Below are positions 53,860 to 61,511 of a stretch of DNA of 64,000 nt, piece by piece. The notes under the pieces are model-generated. The model made no database searches. It was not told where the DNA came from and saw only the letters and a program-made list of their open reading frames with translations. The stretch lies in NCBI GenBank assembly GCA_016928775.1, contig JAFGKD010000033.1, forward strand, positions 156,761 through 220,760, in the 5' to 3' direction. Source of the stretch: Candidatus Zhuqueibacterota bacterium (GTDB lineage: Bacteria; Zhuqueibacterota; Zhuqueibacteria; Residuimicrobiales; Krinioviventaceae). Within the stretch, counting starts at the first letter, position 1. Every line of letters begins with the position of its first letter. Both the position numbers and the translations under genes were made by a program.

Positions 53860-54882
53860 ATGAGAACATTTAAAGGAGTGGGTATCGGCGCCGGCTATTT
53901 TAGTCCGTTTCAATATGAAGCCTGGGGACGCATTCCGGAAACCGCCATCACCGCCTTGTGCAATCGTAACCGGGAACGCGCCGCCCCCATTATGATAAAG
54001 TACGGCATTGCACATCATTATGTGGATTGGCAGGAGATGATTTTAAAGGAGAAACCCGATTTTGTCGATATCATCACACCGCCGGAAACGCATCTGGAGA
54101 TGTGCAAATTTGCCGCAGACCAGGGGATACATATTATCTGTCAGAAACCCCTTGCACCAACATTTGAAAAAGCACGAGAGATTGTCGATTATGTACAAAA
54201 TAAAAATATCCGCTTCATGGTGCATGAGAACTGGCGTTTTCAGCCCTGGTATAGAGAAATTAAGAAATTACTGAAAAAGGGTGTGATCGGAGAGCTGCAT
54301 ACGATGAATTTTAGAAAACGTATGGGTGACGGCTGGGGTGAAAATGCCTATATCCCCAGACAACCCTATTTTCGCAACTATCCGCGTTTGATTGTTTACG
54401 AAAACGGCATACACTTTATCGATACTTTTCGCTTTCTTGCCGGAGAAATCCTGGAGGTCTACGCCAAACTGCGCAAGATGAATCCGGTCATTGCCGGCGA
54501 AGACTGGGCCATGATCCTTTTTAAATTTGAAGACGATGTGATCGGCTTCTGGGATGCCAATCGCTACAATGAACCCAATTATCCGAGTCCTCGTTACACC
54601 TTTGGTGAATTTTTAATGGAAGGCTATGAGGGAGCGATCCGATTGTATGGCGACGGCAAGCTGACGATTCAACCATTGGGCAAGCAAGAAACAGAGCACA
54701 TCTATCAACATAAGAATATAAATTTTTCCGGAGACTGTGTCTATGCCACGCAACGCCATTTTATCGATTGTCTCCTGAGTGGTGAAGAATTTGAAACCAA
54801 TGGGCCGGATTATTTGAAATCGCTTGCCGGGCAGGAAGCGGCCTACCGGTCTGCTGAAATGGGAATGCCGGTGCAAGTATAA
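53860..54882 (+). CDS. Gfo/Idh/MocA-family oxidoreductase
   Basis: 340 aa from the ATG at 53860; AAAGGA lies 7 nt upstream, whereas the ATG at 53854 is too close to it. The NAD(P)-binding fold begins 'GVGIGAGYFSPFQYEAW'; 'PDFVDIITPPETHLEMCKFAADQGIHIICQKPLAPTFEKA' carries the EKP-type motif as QKP. 'HENWRFQPWYREIKKLL' and 'YENGIHFIDTFRFLAGE' follow, the second with the catalytic His region. The usual Glu of EKP is replaced by Gln, as in some family members. It probably oxidises or reduces a sugar or polyol. It converges on the nucleotidyltransferase gene. Confidence 0.85.
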   Translation: MRTFKGVGIGAGYFSPFQYEAWGRIPETAITALCNRNRERAAPIMIKYGIAHHYVDWQEMILKEKPDFVDIITPPETHLEMCKFAADQGIHIICQKPLAPTFEKAREIVDYVQNKNIRFMVHENWRFQPWYREIKKLLKKGVIGELHTMNFRKRMGDGWGENAYIPRQPYFRNYPRLIVYENGIHFIDTFRFLAGEILEVYAKLRKMNPVIAGEDWAMILFKFEDDVIGFWDANRYNEPNYPSPRYTFGEFLMEGYEGAIRLYGDGKLTIQPLGKQETEHIYQHKNINFSGDCVYATQRHFIDCLLSGEEFETNGPDYLKSLAGQEAAYRSAEMGMPVQV

Positions 54883-54903
54883 AACTCTCAACTATTATTG
54901 TCG

Positions 54904-55632
54904 CTATTCACAATCAGTAATTTGATTTTTTTCTGACAAGGCATAACGATACGCTTCCGGCGTGTCAATATCGATCCATTTTTCATTCTTTTTTATAAAC
55001 ACCGCGCGCATTCGGTCTTTTTTGATCAAGCCACGTACACCGGCGCTTATTGACTCGAGACCGTTTTTCTTATGCTGTCTTTTCATCGCTTTAAAAAAGC
55101 GATAATTCAATCGAAATACGCCACAATCAATGCCATTATATTCCGGTAAATTTTTATCAATGTTGACAATTTTTGTCTTTTTTAGCAAAACTTTGGTTGC
55201 ATCGTTTATGTCGTAGACATCATCAATTCGTTTATCCACCAGCAACAAATTTTTCTTTTTTTCATTACTTTGCACCAGCCTGGCTATTGCCTTTTTACTG
55301 ACGAGATGATCACACATTGAAAGGAGAAACGGCTCTTTCCCGACAAATTTTTTCGCGCATAATACAGATAGGCCATTTCCTCGGTGCCAATCGGGATTAT
55401 AGAAGAATTTTATTTTTACATTCGACGGGCGATTCTTTTTGATATAGTCTCTGATGTGCGCAGCTCTGTATCCAACAACAATGAGAATTTCGTCTACACC
55501 ACTTTTTTTTAACCTTTTAATAATTGTGGATAAAATTGTCCCATTTTTGTAGGGCAACAGCGTTTTTGGTTTTCCATCTGTTGTGGGCCAGAGCCTGCTG
55601 CTTTGCCCTGCGGCTATAATAACGGCTTTCAT
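54904..55632 (-). CDS. Sugar/polyol-phosphate nucleotidylyltransferase
   Basis: 242 aa. The N-terminal signature AVIIAAGQSSRLWP, with Lys in 'GKPKTLLPY', gives the NTP_transferase active site. 'YNPDWHRGNGLSVLCAKKF' and 'FLLSMCDHLVSKKAI' follow, with Asp for metal binding. 'DCGVFRLNYRFFKAM' and the C-terminal 'WIDIDTPEAYRYAL' resemble inositol-1-phosphate and choline-phosphate cytidylyltransferases. It probably makes a CDP- or NDP-activated polyol or sugar. The gene follows a CDP-glycerol-transferase-like gene by 23 nt, so the pair likely activates and then transfers a head group (inference). Confidence 0.82.
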   Translation of the reverse strand: MKAVIIAAGQSSRLWPTTDGKPKTLLPYKNGTILSTIIKRLKKSGVDEILIVVGYRAAHIRDYIKKNRPSNVKIKFFYNPDWHRGNGLSVLCAKKFVGKEPFLLSMCDHLVSKKAIARLVQSNEKKKNLLLVDKRIDDVYDINDATKVLLKKTKIVNIDKNLPEYNGIDCGVFRLNYRFFKAMKRQHKKNGLESISAGVRGLIKKDRMRAVFIKKNEKWIDIDTPEAYRYALSEKNQITDCE

Positions 55633-55655
55633 TTATGTTTATTCATCCTCGTGAT

Positions 55656-56780
55656 TTAAGAATTTTTCAGGGTAGGAATATTTTCGTGTCCACCTTCATC
55701 ATATAGCTGTTCCATCTTTTCGATCAGCCTTTCCGAGGCTCTTCCATCCAGCTTGTAAAACAGATGCTCACGAAAAGCCGCTGATTTTTGTATCATTTCT
55801 TCTGTCGGATTTGTTGCTTTTTCAACCGCCGCTTTTATATCTTTGCCAGAATGAATATGCGGAAACGCATCTTTTAAAAAAGTACGATTATCAATCTCCA
55901 ACAAGGGCTCGCCATCGGAGTGATTCAGGGTTTCGCAAGGCAGATCGAAGACGATACCAAATTTTTCCAAAGCTAAAAAGTCAAATATTGTACTGGAAGC
56001 CTCGCTGATCAGGGTGTCTGCGACCGCGTAATAGGGAACAATATTATAATCATCAAAAGGGAGTAATACAGCATGACTATATTTTTTCACACGTCGCTCG
56101 TAAATTAGATGTTGACGATGCGGCGCATATTTGCCCATCCAGCTGTATGGATGCAGCTTGATGATCAAATTGTATTCTCTCGTTTGCGCAAAAATATCAT
56201 CTTTAATTTGATATAAACAGGTTGGTTTGTATGTGGGGGCAAACAAAACTGTTTTTTTATCAGGATCCAATCCCAGAGAAACGAGCATCTTTTTTTTGTT
56301 GTCGTATCGACCTTGAAAGAAAAAATCAAGTTTTGGCAGACCGATTAAATGCACCTCACTTTTTCCAAGCCGGTTTGAGCGCTTTAGCGCTTCAACCCGG
56401 TGTTGACCTTCGACAAATATTTGATATTTGTCATGTGGCACGCGTGCCAAATTTCGATATAAAATTGTCTTGATACCAGTACCATGATTCAGAAAACATA
56501 ACAATGTTTTCCCATAGTCAATAGAATTCCGCAGCGTATCGCCGGTAATGACGATGTCAAAACCCCTGGTTTCGTTGGTAAAACGATAACCCAGTTCTTG
56601 CCATTTTGCAATCATCTGAGAGTGAAAAGGAAAATCAAAAAGAAAATAGCGCTTTTTTTCGAGGTCTAATGAAAACCATACCTCATATTTTGGATTATTC
56701 AGTGCCAGCTCAATAACCGGATCAAATGCCGCTTTGTGGTAGACATATCCGATTTTAAACAACAGTTTTATTTTATTCAA
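55656..56780 (-). CDS. CDP-glycerol:glycerophosphotransferase-like (TagB/TagF-type) enzyme
   Basis: 374 aa. GT-B-like organisation with 'LCFLNHGTGIKTILYRN' near residue 90, 'DKKTVLFAPTYKP' near 195, 'LIIKLHPYSWMGKY', 'VADTLISEASSTIFDFLALEK' and 'SAAFREHLFYKLDGRASERLIEKM'. The His residues of 'HGTG' and 'KLHP' and the 'SEASST' motif are typical of the teichoic-acid glycerol/ribitol-phosphate polymerases. In a Gram-negative setting such enzymes decorate capsule, lipopolysaccharide or membrane lipids with polyol phosphate. It is transcribed with the nucleotidyltransferase. Confidence 0.82.
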   Translation of the reverse strand: MNKIKLLFKIGYVYHKAAFDPVIELALNNPKYEVWFSLDLEKKRYFLFDFPFHSQMIAKWQELGYRFTNETRGFDIVITGDTLRNSIDYGKTLLCFLNHGTGIKTILYRNLARVPHDKYQIFVEGQHRVEALKRSNRLGKSEVHLIGLPKLDFFFQGRYDNKKKMLVSLGLDPDKKTVLFAPTYKPTCLYQIKDDIFAQTREYNLIIKLHPYSWMGKYAPHRQHLIYERRVKKYSHAVLLPFDDYNIVPYYAVADTLISEASSTIFDFLALEKFGIVFDLPCETLNHSDGEPLLEIDNRTFLKDAFPHIHSGKDIKAAVEKATNPTEEMIQKSAAFREHLFYKLDGRASERLIEKMEQLYDEGGHENIPTLKNS

Positions 56781-56887
56781 ATGTATCCTCCGTCAAAATG
56801 CAGATGCTCTGCTTTTCAAATATACAGCACAACTATTTCAAAATCGCCACTTTTTTTAAGTAATTCTAATAACCTGAGATGATTACA

Positions 56888-57052
56888 ATGAAAGAGTCCA
56901 GGCGCGTATTTATTGCAGACGATGGAACAAATTATAAAGCTGTGCCCAGCGGTAGCGCTCAGATGAAATTATGGTATATGCAGCCGTGCAATATGCCCGA
57001 GAAAGAAACCTGCTTAAGAAACAATAATAGTAGCAGTACTTTCCACATCTGA
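56888..57052 (+). CDS. Possible small protein (54 aa)
   Basis: An open frame from an ATG preceded by a weak GAG site, starting MKESRRVFIADDGTNYKA and ending NNNSSSTFHI. It has two cysteines (PCNMPEKETC). Nothing is recognised. The 397-bp gap 56781-57176 has no other candidate. Support is only the frame, start and company of other small genes downstream; it could be chance. Confidence 0.3.
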   Translation: MKESRRVFIADDGTNYKAVPSGSAQMKLWYMQPCNMPEKETCLRNNNSSSTFHI

Positions 57053-57176
57053 GGACCAGTACTTTCCTTTGCCAAAGCTGATTTGGTCTAACGTTCGAAT
57101 AGCCCTTCCCATAGACCCTTTTTGAATCCCAAGGTCTATTGTATTTCAATTCCGGATTAGCTAAAATGTTTTTGAA

Positions 57177-57545
57177 ATGAAACAAGCGAATACAAAAATT
57201 AAAATAATGTTAGCGAGCCGACCAAAGATGCTATCTGAGGTGATTAAAAGCATGGTAGAGCATCAAGCGGATATGGAAGTGGTCGGTGAAGTGCTTGATC
57301 CTATCGAACTTTTAGAGGTGGTTAAGGTCTTGTCTGTGGATGTGGTCATCATCACACCGCTTAAAGTTAACGGGGAACCAAGAATCTGTTACCAATTGCT
57401 GCAAGAGCACCCCATGTTGAAAATTGTCATCCTGTCGGCAGAGGGTGAAGCCGCTTTCTTGTACCAATCGGCCGCCGCCAAGATACGTATCGACGAACCA
57501 TCCCACCTGGCAATTTTTGGCGCTATCCGGAAATCCATACGATAA
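57177..57545 (+). CDS. Degenerate response-regulator receiver domain protein
   Basis: 122 aa, essentially a lone CheY-like fold: beta1 'KIKIMLASRPKMLSEVIKSM', 'MEVVGEVLDPIELLEVVKVL', beta3 'VDVVIITPLKVNGEPRICYQLL', beta4 'MLKIVILSAEGEAAFLY'. The acidic pair after beta1 is replaced by A-S, the phospho-acceptor Asp at the end of beta3 by Thr ('VIITP'), and the beta5 Lys is not evident. It therefore cannot be phosphorylated in the usual way. It may be a protein-interaction module. No histidine kinase or output domain is nearby. The ribosome site is weak. Confidence 0.6.
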   Translation: MKQANTKIKIMLASRPKMLSEVIKSMVEHQADMEVVGEVLDPIELLEVVKVLSVDVVIITPLKVNGEPRICYQLLQEHPMLKIVILSAEGEAAFLYQSAAAKIRIDEPSHLAIFGAIRKSIR

Positions 57546-57639
57546 ATTTTTGGCTATTCGCTGTTCGCTATGAGCAGGCACGACAATATCTATAATGACG
57601 AAATAATCTCATTTCTTACTAAACGCAAGGAGCTCCAGA

Positions 57640-57747
57640 GTGGGAGACAAAGGCAAAAAGGATCAAGAAAAAAGACAAAAGCAAAAGAAAAAACAACAAG
57701 CCAATAAAGTGAAAAGAAAACAGGAAAAACAGAGCAAAGAATCCTAA
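57640..57747 (+). CDS. Small lysine/glutamine-rich basic protein (35 aa)
   Basis: A GTG start is preceded by AAGGAG at 7-nt spacing. The product begins MGDKGKKDQEKRQKQ and is over half Lys, Gln, Arg or Glu, with no hydrophobic core. The stop codon lies 11 nt before the next gene, which has its own AAGGAGG. Very small lysine-rich proteins of this type are found in several bacteria, often unannotated. Nucleic-acid or ribosome binding is plausible from the charge but not shown. The strong ribosome site and tight spacing make it likely to be translated. Confidence 0.6.
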   Translation: MGDKGKKDQEKRQKQKKKQQANKVKRKQEKQSKES

Positions 57748-57758
57748 GGAGGTCATAG

Positions 57759-58676
57759 ATGAAAAAGAGAACACATTGGGGCATTGACTTGATAATTCTG
57801 GGAGCATTTCTGTGGATCAGTATTGTTCAAAGTTTTTCCCTGGCAGAGGTCGTCAACTTGACACCTCCAACAAATATAAAAGTCGACCCAGGTGAGAATG
57901 CGATTGCTGTAGCATGGGATGCCAGCTCAGACGAAGCCCAGAGCACATTTGCCGGGTACAACGTTTATTTTGATACAAAATCCTCGTGGCAGCTCTCACC
58001 GGATCATCTTCCGCAGGCGGTACAAGTTAAAAAAGATGTGCATAAATGCGTCGTCAAAGGTCTGGAAAATGACCAGCAGTATTTTTTACATGTGCGTTCT
58101 CGTCAAGTCGATGATGGTGTAAGTGCAGCCAGCGTACCGGAAGAAGCAGCAGCGCCTCAAGCCGAGGGGAAAAGATACACCGTTTCCATGTTCGATTACG
58201 ATCAATCTACAGCCGCTAACAACAGTGGTTATGGTTGGAGCCGCGATAATGGTCAAGATATCCCCGGCTATCATAGCGTGATGCAACATGTCATGCATAT
58301 CGACATCCTTATGATGGAATTGCCAGGAGCGAAAAACAAGTCAGTCTTTATCAGTCCATCGGAAGCTGATTTCACTCAAAGTTGGCCGATGCGGAATAAA
58401 ACACTCATAGCCGATATCGGGACACAATGGATAACGCTTGACCAACTGCCCGAAACGGCTTTTAAAACAACTGCTGAAATCAAGAATGGCCACGTTTACA
58501 TCATAAAGACTTTTGATGATTATTACGTCAAGCTGCGCATCGAATCCATCGAAGAAGTGAACTTGTTGTTGCCTTACGGACAAGAGCGCAGCAATGTTAA
58601 TCTTAATAAAATAACCTTTATTTATGCTTCTCAGCTAGGTCAGAATTACGAAGACTTTTTAATGGGCACGCCTTAG
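57759..58676 (+). CDS. Exported fibronectin type III domain protein
   Basis: 305 aa. AAGGAGG lies 7 nt before the ATG. A signal peptide occupies about 1-30 (DLIILGAFLWISIVQSFSLA). One fibronectin III domain follows at about 36-125 ('TPPTNIKVDPGENAIAVAWDAS', 'AGYNVYFDT', 'VVKGLENDQQYFLHVRSR'). The remaining 170 residues ('VSMFDYDQSTAANNSGYGWSRDNGQDI' and onward) are a separate domain rich in Asp and aromatic residues, not recognised. It is probably surface or periplasmic. It lies in a tight unit with the 35-aa basic protein upstream. Confidence 0.7.
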   Translation: MKKRTHWGIDLIILGAFLWISIVQSFSLAEVVNLTPPTNIKVDPGENAIAVAWDASSDEAQSTFAGYNVYFDTKSSWQLSPDHLPQAVQVKKDVHKCVVKGLENDQQYFLHVRSRQVDDGVSAASVPEEAAAPQAEGKRYTVSMFDYDQSTAANNSGYGWSRDNGQDIPGYHSVMQHVMHIDILMMELPGAKNKSVFISPSEADFTQSWPMRNKTLIADIGTQWITLDQLPETAFKTTAEIKNGHVYIIKTFDDYYVKLRIESIEEVNLLLPYGQERSNVNLNKITFIYASQLGQNYEDFLMGTP

Positions 58677-58779
58677 ATGCACGCACCCATATATACGTTC
58701 GATGATACGTGGCCAAATTTCGTAAAGCACATATTTTCAAAATCAACGATAAACCATTAAATAAAAATAGGAGATTATC

Positions 58780-59070
58780 ATGAATATTTATGTTGGTAAC
58801 CTGGCACATGACGTCCGTGAAGACGATTTAAGACAGTCATTTGAGGCCTTTGGACAGATCGAATCCGTGTCTATCGTAAAGGACAAATACAGTGGCGAAT
58901 CACGCGGTTTTGCATTTATAGAAATGCCTTCGAAAAACGAAGCACAGTCGGCAATCGACGGCTTGAATGGCAAGGAATTAAAAGGGCAGAATCTTAATGT
59001 CAACGAGGCTCGCCCTCGATCTGACAAAAATCGCGGTGGAGGCAGAAGTGGCGGTGGACGACGCTTCTGA
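58780..59070 (+). CDS. RRM-type RNA-binding protein
   Basis: 96 aa after AGGAG at good spacing. A single RNA recognition motif fills residues 1-78: RNP2 'NIYVGNLAHDV' and RNP1 'SRGFAFIEM' with the aromatic residues needed to stack on RNA. A short Gly/Arg-rich tail (RGGGRSGGGRR) follows, as in cyanobacterial and proteobacterial Rbp proteins, which are often cold-induced. It probably binds single-stranded RNA in the cytoplasm. It lies between the fibronectin gene and a 40-aa basic ORF. Confidence 0.92.
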   Translation: MNIYVGNLAHDVREDDLRQSFEAFGQIESVSIVKDKYSGESRGFAFIEMPSKNEAQSAIDGLNGKELKGQNLNVNEARPRSDKNRGGGRSGGGRRF

Positions 59071-59137
59071 GAATCAACATAAACAAGCCATTACAAGCAA
59101 GGGAGAGATATACAGGTAACCAGAAAGAGGACACCCG

Positions 59138-59260
59138 ATGAAAAAACCGGAACAGTATCGTGGAGGATCACGCACACCAGGAGCCAAGGTAAAAGAATTT
59201 TTGGCCTGGCTGAGAGGATTATGGTCGCCCAAGTATATCCCCCAGAGAACACGGAATTAA
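59138..59260 (+). CDS. Possible small basic protein (40 aa)
   Basis: The ATG at 59138 follows AGAGG at 7-nt spacing. The product starts MKKPEQYRGGSRTPGAKVKE and continues FLAWLRGLWSPKYIPQ, a basic tail-like segment with a short amphipathic Trp-rich helix. Nothing is recognised. It lies 67 nt after the RRM gene. Bases 59261-59392 hold no further gene. Confidence 0.4.
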   Translation: MKKPEQYRGGSRTPGAKVKEFLAWLRGLWSPKYIPQRTRN

Positions 59261-59392
59261 TAGTTTAAAAGCATATGAAAGATTTTTTGGGAAAATGACA
59301 GTAGCAGCATTATTACCGCAGCAACCAATGGCAAGCTGAAAGTTTGTGTTGCACAAAAAAGAGTGCAGATTTCTCCCTTTGACTTTCAGGTC

Positions 59393-61306
59393 TCATTGTA
59401 AATAGTAGAGTTGATCCATATCGATGTCATCCCAATCTTCTTCACCAGCCAGGCGAGCATCAAGTCGCAGGCGCTCGCTGCCTTGATATTCGACAAAGTG
59501 GAGACGTATTGGATGATAGCCGGCGCGCAGTGCTATTACCCCCACTTGTGCGCGCATGTCTTGGGACAGTTCTCGATCAAATACGGGCGCCTCATGAATG
59601 AAGAGCTGTCCAATATCATCTGCCCGGAGGCGAAACAGATAGAGCCCATCCTTTGTTATCTTTAGGAATCCCTCATAGACCAGGCCGAAAAAATCGTCAC
59701 GTACGGCAATATCTCGTACATACAAATCATGTGCAATTCCGTAAGTTTGTGGTTTCAAGTTTTTGAAATCAGGCATAGCCGACCACTCACCTTCATAGTA
59801 GCTGTATCGCAAACCGTTTTTCAGCACACCAGGGTTGACGCCCTTAAGGAGATCCCTTTTTTTAAATGTCTTGTCAACGACTGCTGTCGCCTCATTTTTT
59901 TCATTGACCTGTTTCACCTTGATTGTGGTATTATCCAGTAAAAGCACAGATTGCATGAACATGTGCGAATTCGAATTGGGTTCGGTGCCATCCAGCGTCA
60001 GTCGAGTTTCGAATTGAAAAGGAGAATTGTAAAAGACATGCAGGGAATCGAGAAAATAGGGTATGCGCGGTGCAAAATAATCCGGCTGGCTGGGACGAAT
60101 GTAGAGCTTATAACGACCATCCAGGGCAACCGGGGGATTTTCTGGTGCTGTGAACGCCATCGACCAATCCAGTTGCAAAAACCCAAGCGCCGCAAAAGTT
60201 GACTTTTGCTGTGCGACGAGTGACAGAGCTACAATCGTGTCAGAGAAAGCCGGTATAACCACATCCAGTATGCTGTTTTGTAAATTGACTTGATGATGGT
60301 GATAAAACCGAAGGTTGATGTTCAATGGCTGCGCCGCTGAATTTGTAAAATTGAAATAAACCGTGCCGTGTTCAAATTCATCGCCCTCATTGCAGGTGAT
60401 CAGATGACGGAAAGAGGTATTGGCGAGCAGTGATGATGTCAATTCATTAGTTAATGCATTGCTGATATCGTGCGGCAAAATGCCATCCAGCTGCAAATTG
60501 GCTATAACCGGTCCGTTCTCTGTCATGGTCACCCAGGAGATATGGTCGAATTCGCCAAATCGCGCGCCACGCATGGCGCTGCTCCCACCCGTCGTTGCCA
60601 GGATATAATAGTTGGCATTGTCACGGGGGTCATGAAAATAATGATGTTCATGGCCAGCGATTACCGTATGTGGCCGGGAGGCCAATGCCGCTTCGATCTC
60701 TTGAAAGCGTTGTGCTGTATCGTATTTCCAGATTGGATGGTGCATGAATAAAAACGTCCAGCGCACATCGGGGTGATCTTTCAGGGTTTTGCGCACAAAA
60801 TCTCGCTGCTCGATGGTGATGGAAAAGTCCTCATCGTCGTTGCTGTCCATAGCGACAAACAGCACATTCTTGTAGGTGAAGGAGTAATAACGTCTGCCAT
60901 AGCGTTTTTCCCACTCTTGCTGCATCACCTGGTTCGTGATGTCATGATTGCCGGGCAGGTAAAAAAACGGAACCTTGAGATGCGACAAGATGTCATTGAA
61001 CTCATGCCATTCCAGTTTTATCTGCGTCGTATCTTTGGTATATCCTTGAATGAGATCGCCAACACTCATGACAAATTCGGGATATAAAAGATTCAGCTTG
61101 TCAACGGCATCTTCAAACACACCCGGCCGTGCCCCGCCGGTGCGATCACTGACGATGGCGAATTGAAAATTCTGCGGATCGTTATAAAACTGCACATTCG
61201 TCCACGGCTTTTTGTCCGTCTTGACCGACGATTCAAAGACCTGCTGGGCAATGCCGGCTTGAAGCGTTATGATGTTTACTAAAAAGTAAAGTAAAAAATT
61301 TTTCAT
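59393..61306 (-). CDS. Exported metallophosphoesterase with PA14-like C-terminal domain
   Basis: 637 aa. A signal peptide (LLYFLVNIITLQAGIAQ) is followed by a calcineurin-like domain with 'FAIVSDRTGG', 'FVMSVGDLIQGY', 'FFYLPGNHDITN', 'TFLFMHHPIW' and 'VIAGHEHHYFHD', so the di-metal ligands are present. Residues about 420-510 look like a chitobiase/hexosaminidase C-terminal beta domain ('FETRLTLDGTEPNSNS'). The last 130 residues ('FLKITKDGLYLFRLRADDIGQLFIHE', 'AGYHPIRLHFVEYQGSERLRL') are PA14-like, often carbohydrate-binding. Probably a secreted phosphoesterase acting on glycan-linked or polymeric phosphate; the substrate is unknown. Confidence 0.85.
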   Translation of the reverse strand: MKNFLLYFLVNIITLQAGIAQQVFESSVKTDKKPWTNVQFYNDPQNFQFAIVSDRTGGARPGVFEDAVDKLNLLYPEFVMSVGDLIQGYTKDTTQIKLEWHEFNDILSHLKVPFFYLPGNHDITNQVMQQEWEKRYGRRYYSFTYKNVLFVAMDSNDDEDFSITIEQRDFVRKTLKDHPDVRWTFLFMHHPIWKYDTAQRFQEIEAALASRPHTVIAGHEHHYFHDPRDNANYYILATTGGSSAMRGARFGEFDHISWVTMTENGPVIANLQLDGILPHDISNALTNELTSSLLANTSFRHLITCNEGDEFEHGTVYFNFTNSAAQPLNINLRFYHHHQVNLQNSILDVVIPAFSDTIVALSLVAQQKSTFAALGFLQLDWSMAFTAPENPPVALDGRYKLYIRPSQPDYFAPRIPYFLDSLHVFYNSPFQFETRLTLDGTEPNSNSHMFMQSVLLLDNTTIKVKQVNEKNEATAVVDKTFKKRDLLKGVNPGVLKNGLRYSYYEGEWSAMPDFKNLKPQTYGIAHDLYVRDIAVRDDFFGLVYEGFLKITKDGLYLFRLRADDIGQLFIHEAPVFDRELSQDMRAQVGVIALRAGYHPIRLHFVEYQGSERLRLDARLAGEEDWDDIDMDQLYYLQ

Positions 61307-61511
61307 TTGTAAATCCTTCTCGTCAATTGAACTTTATGAGCTTTACTAACTCGCCGAAATGATTTCAATTTTTGCTCAACTCGATTTGCCTCATTGTATT
61401 TATAAAACTTTGTGCTCAGTTGAAGCGCCGTCTTTCGTTTTATGTTTCACGTTTGACATTTGACCTGGCGGGGCGCTGTATGCAAAGTCATTTGCATTAT
61501 TACAAAAGGCA

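Noticed and set aside
57053..57176. tRNA-like sequence with a GTTCGAAT T-loop motif
   Set aside because: No acceptor stem, D arm or anticodon arm can be folded around it.
61480..61497. Inverted repeat ATGCAAA-GTCA-TTTGCAT after the purple acid phosphatase gene as a terminator
   Set aside because: No T run follows on the minus strand; the gap 61307-61511 shows no other clear signal.
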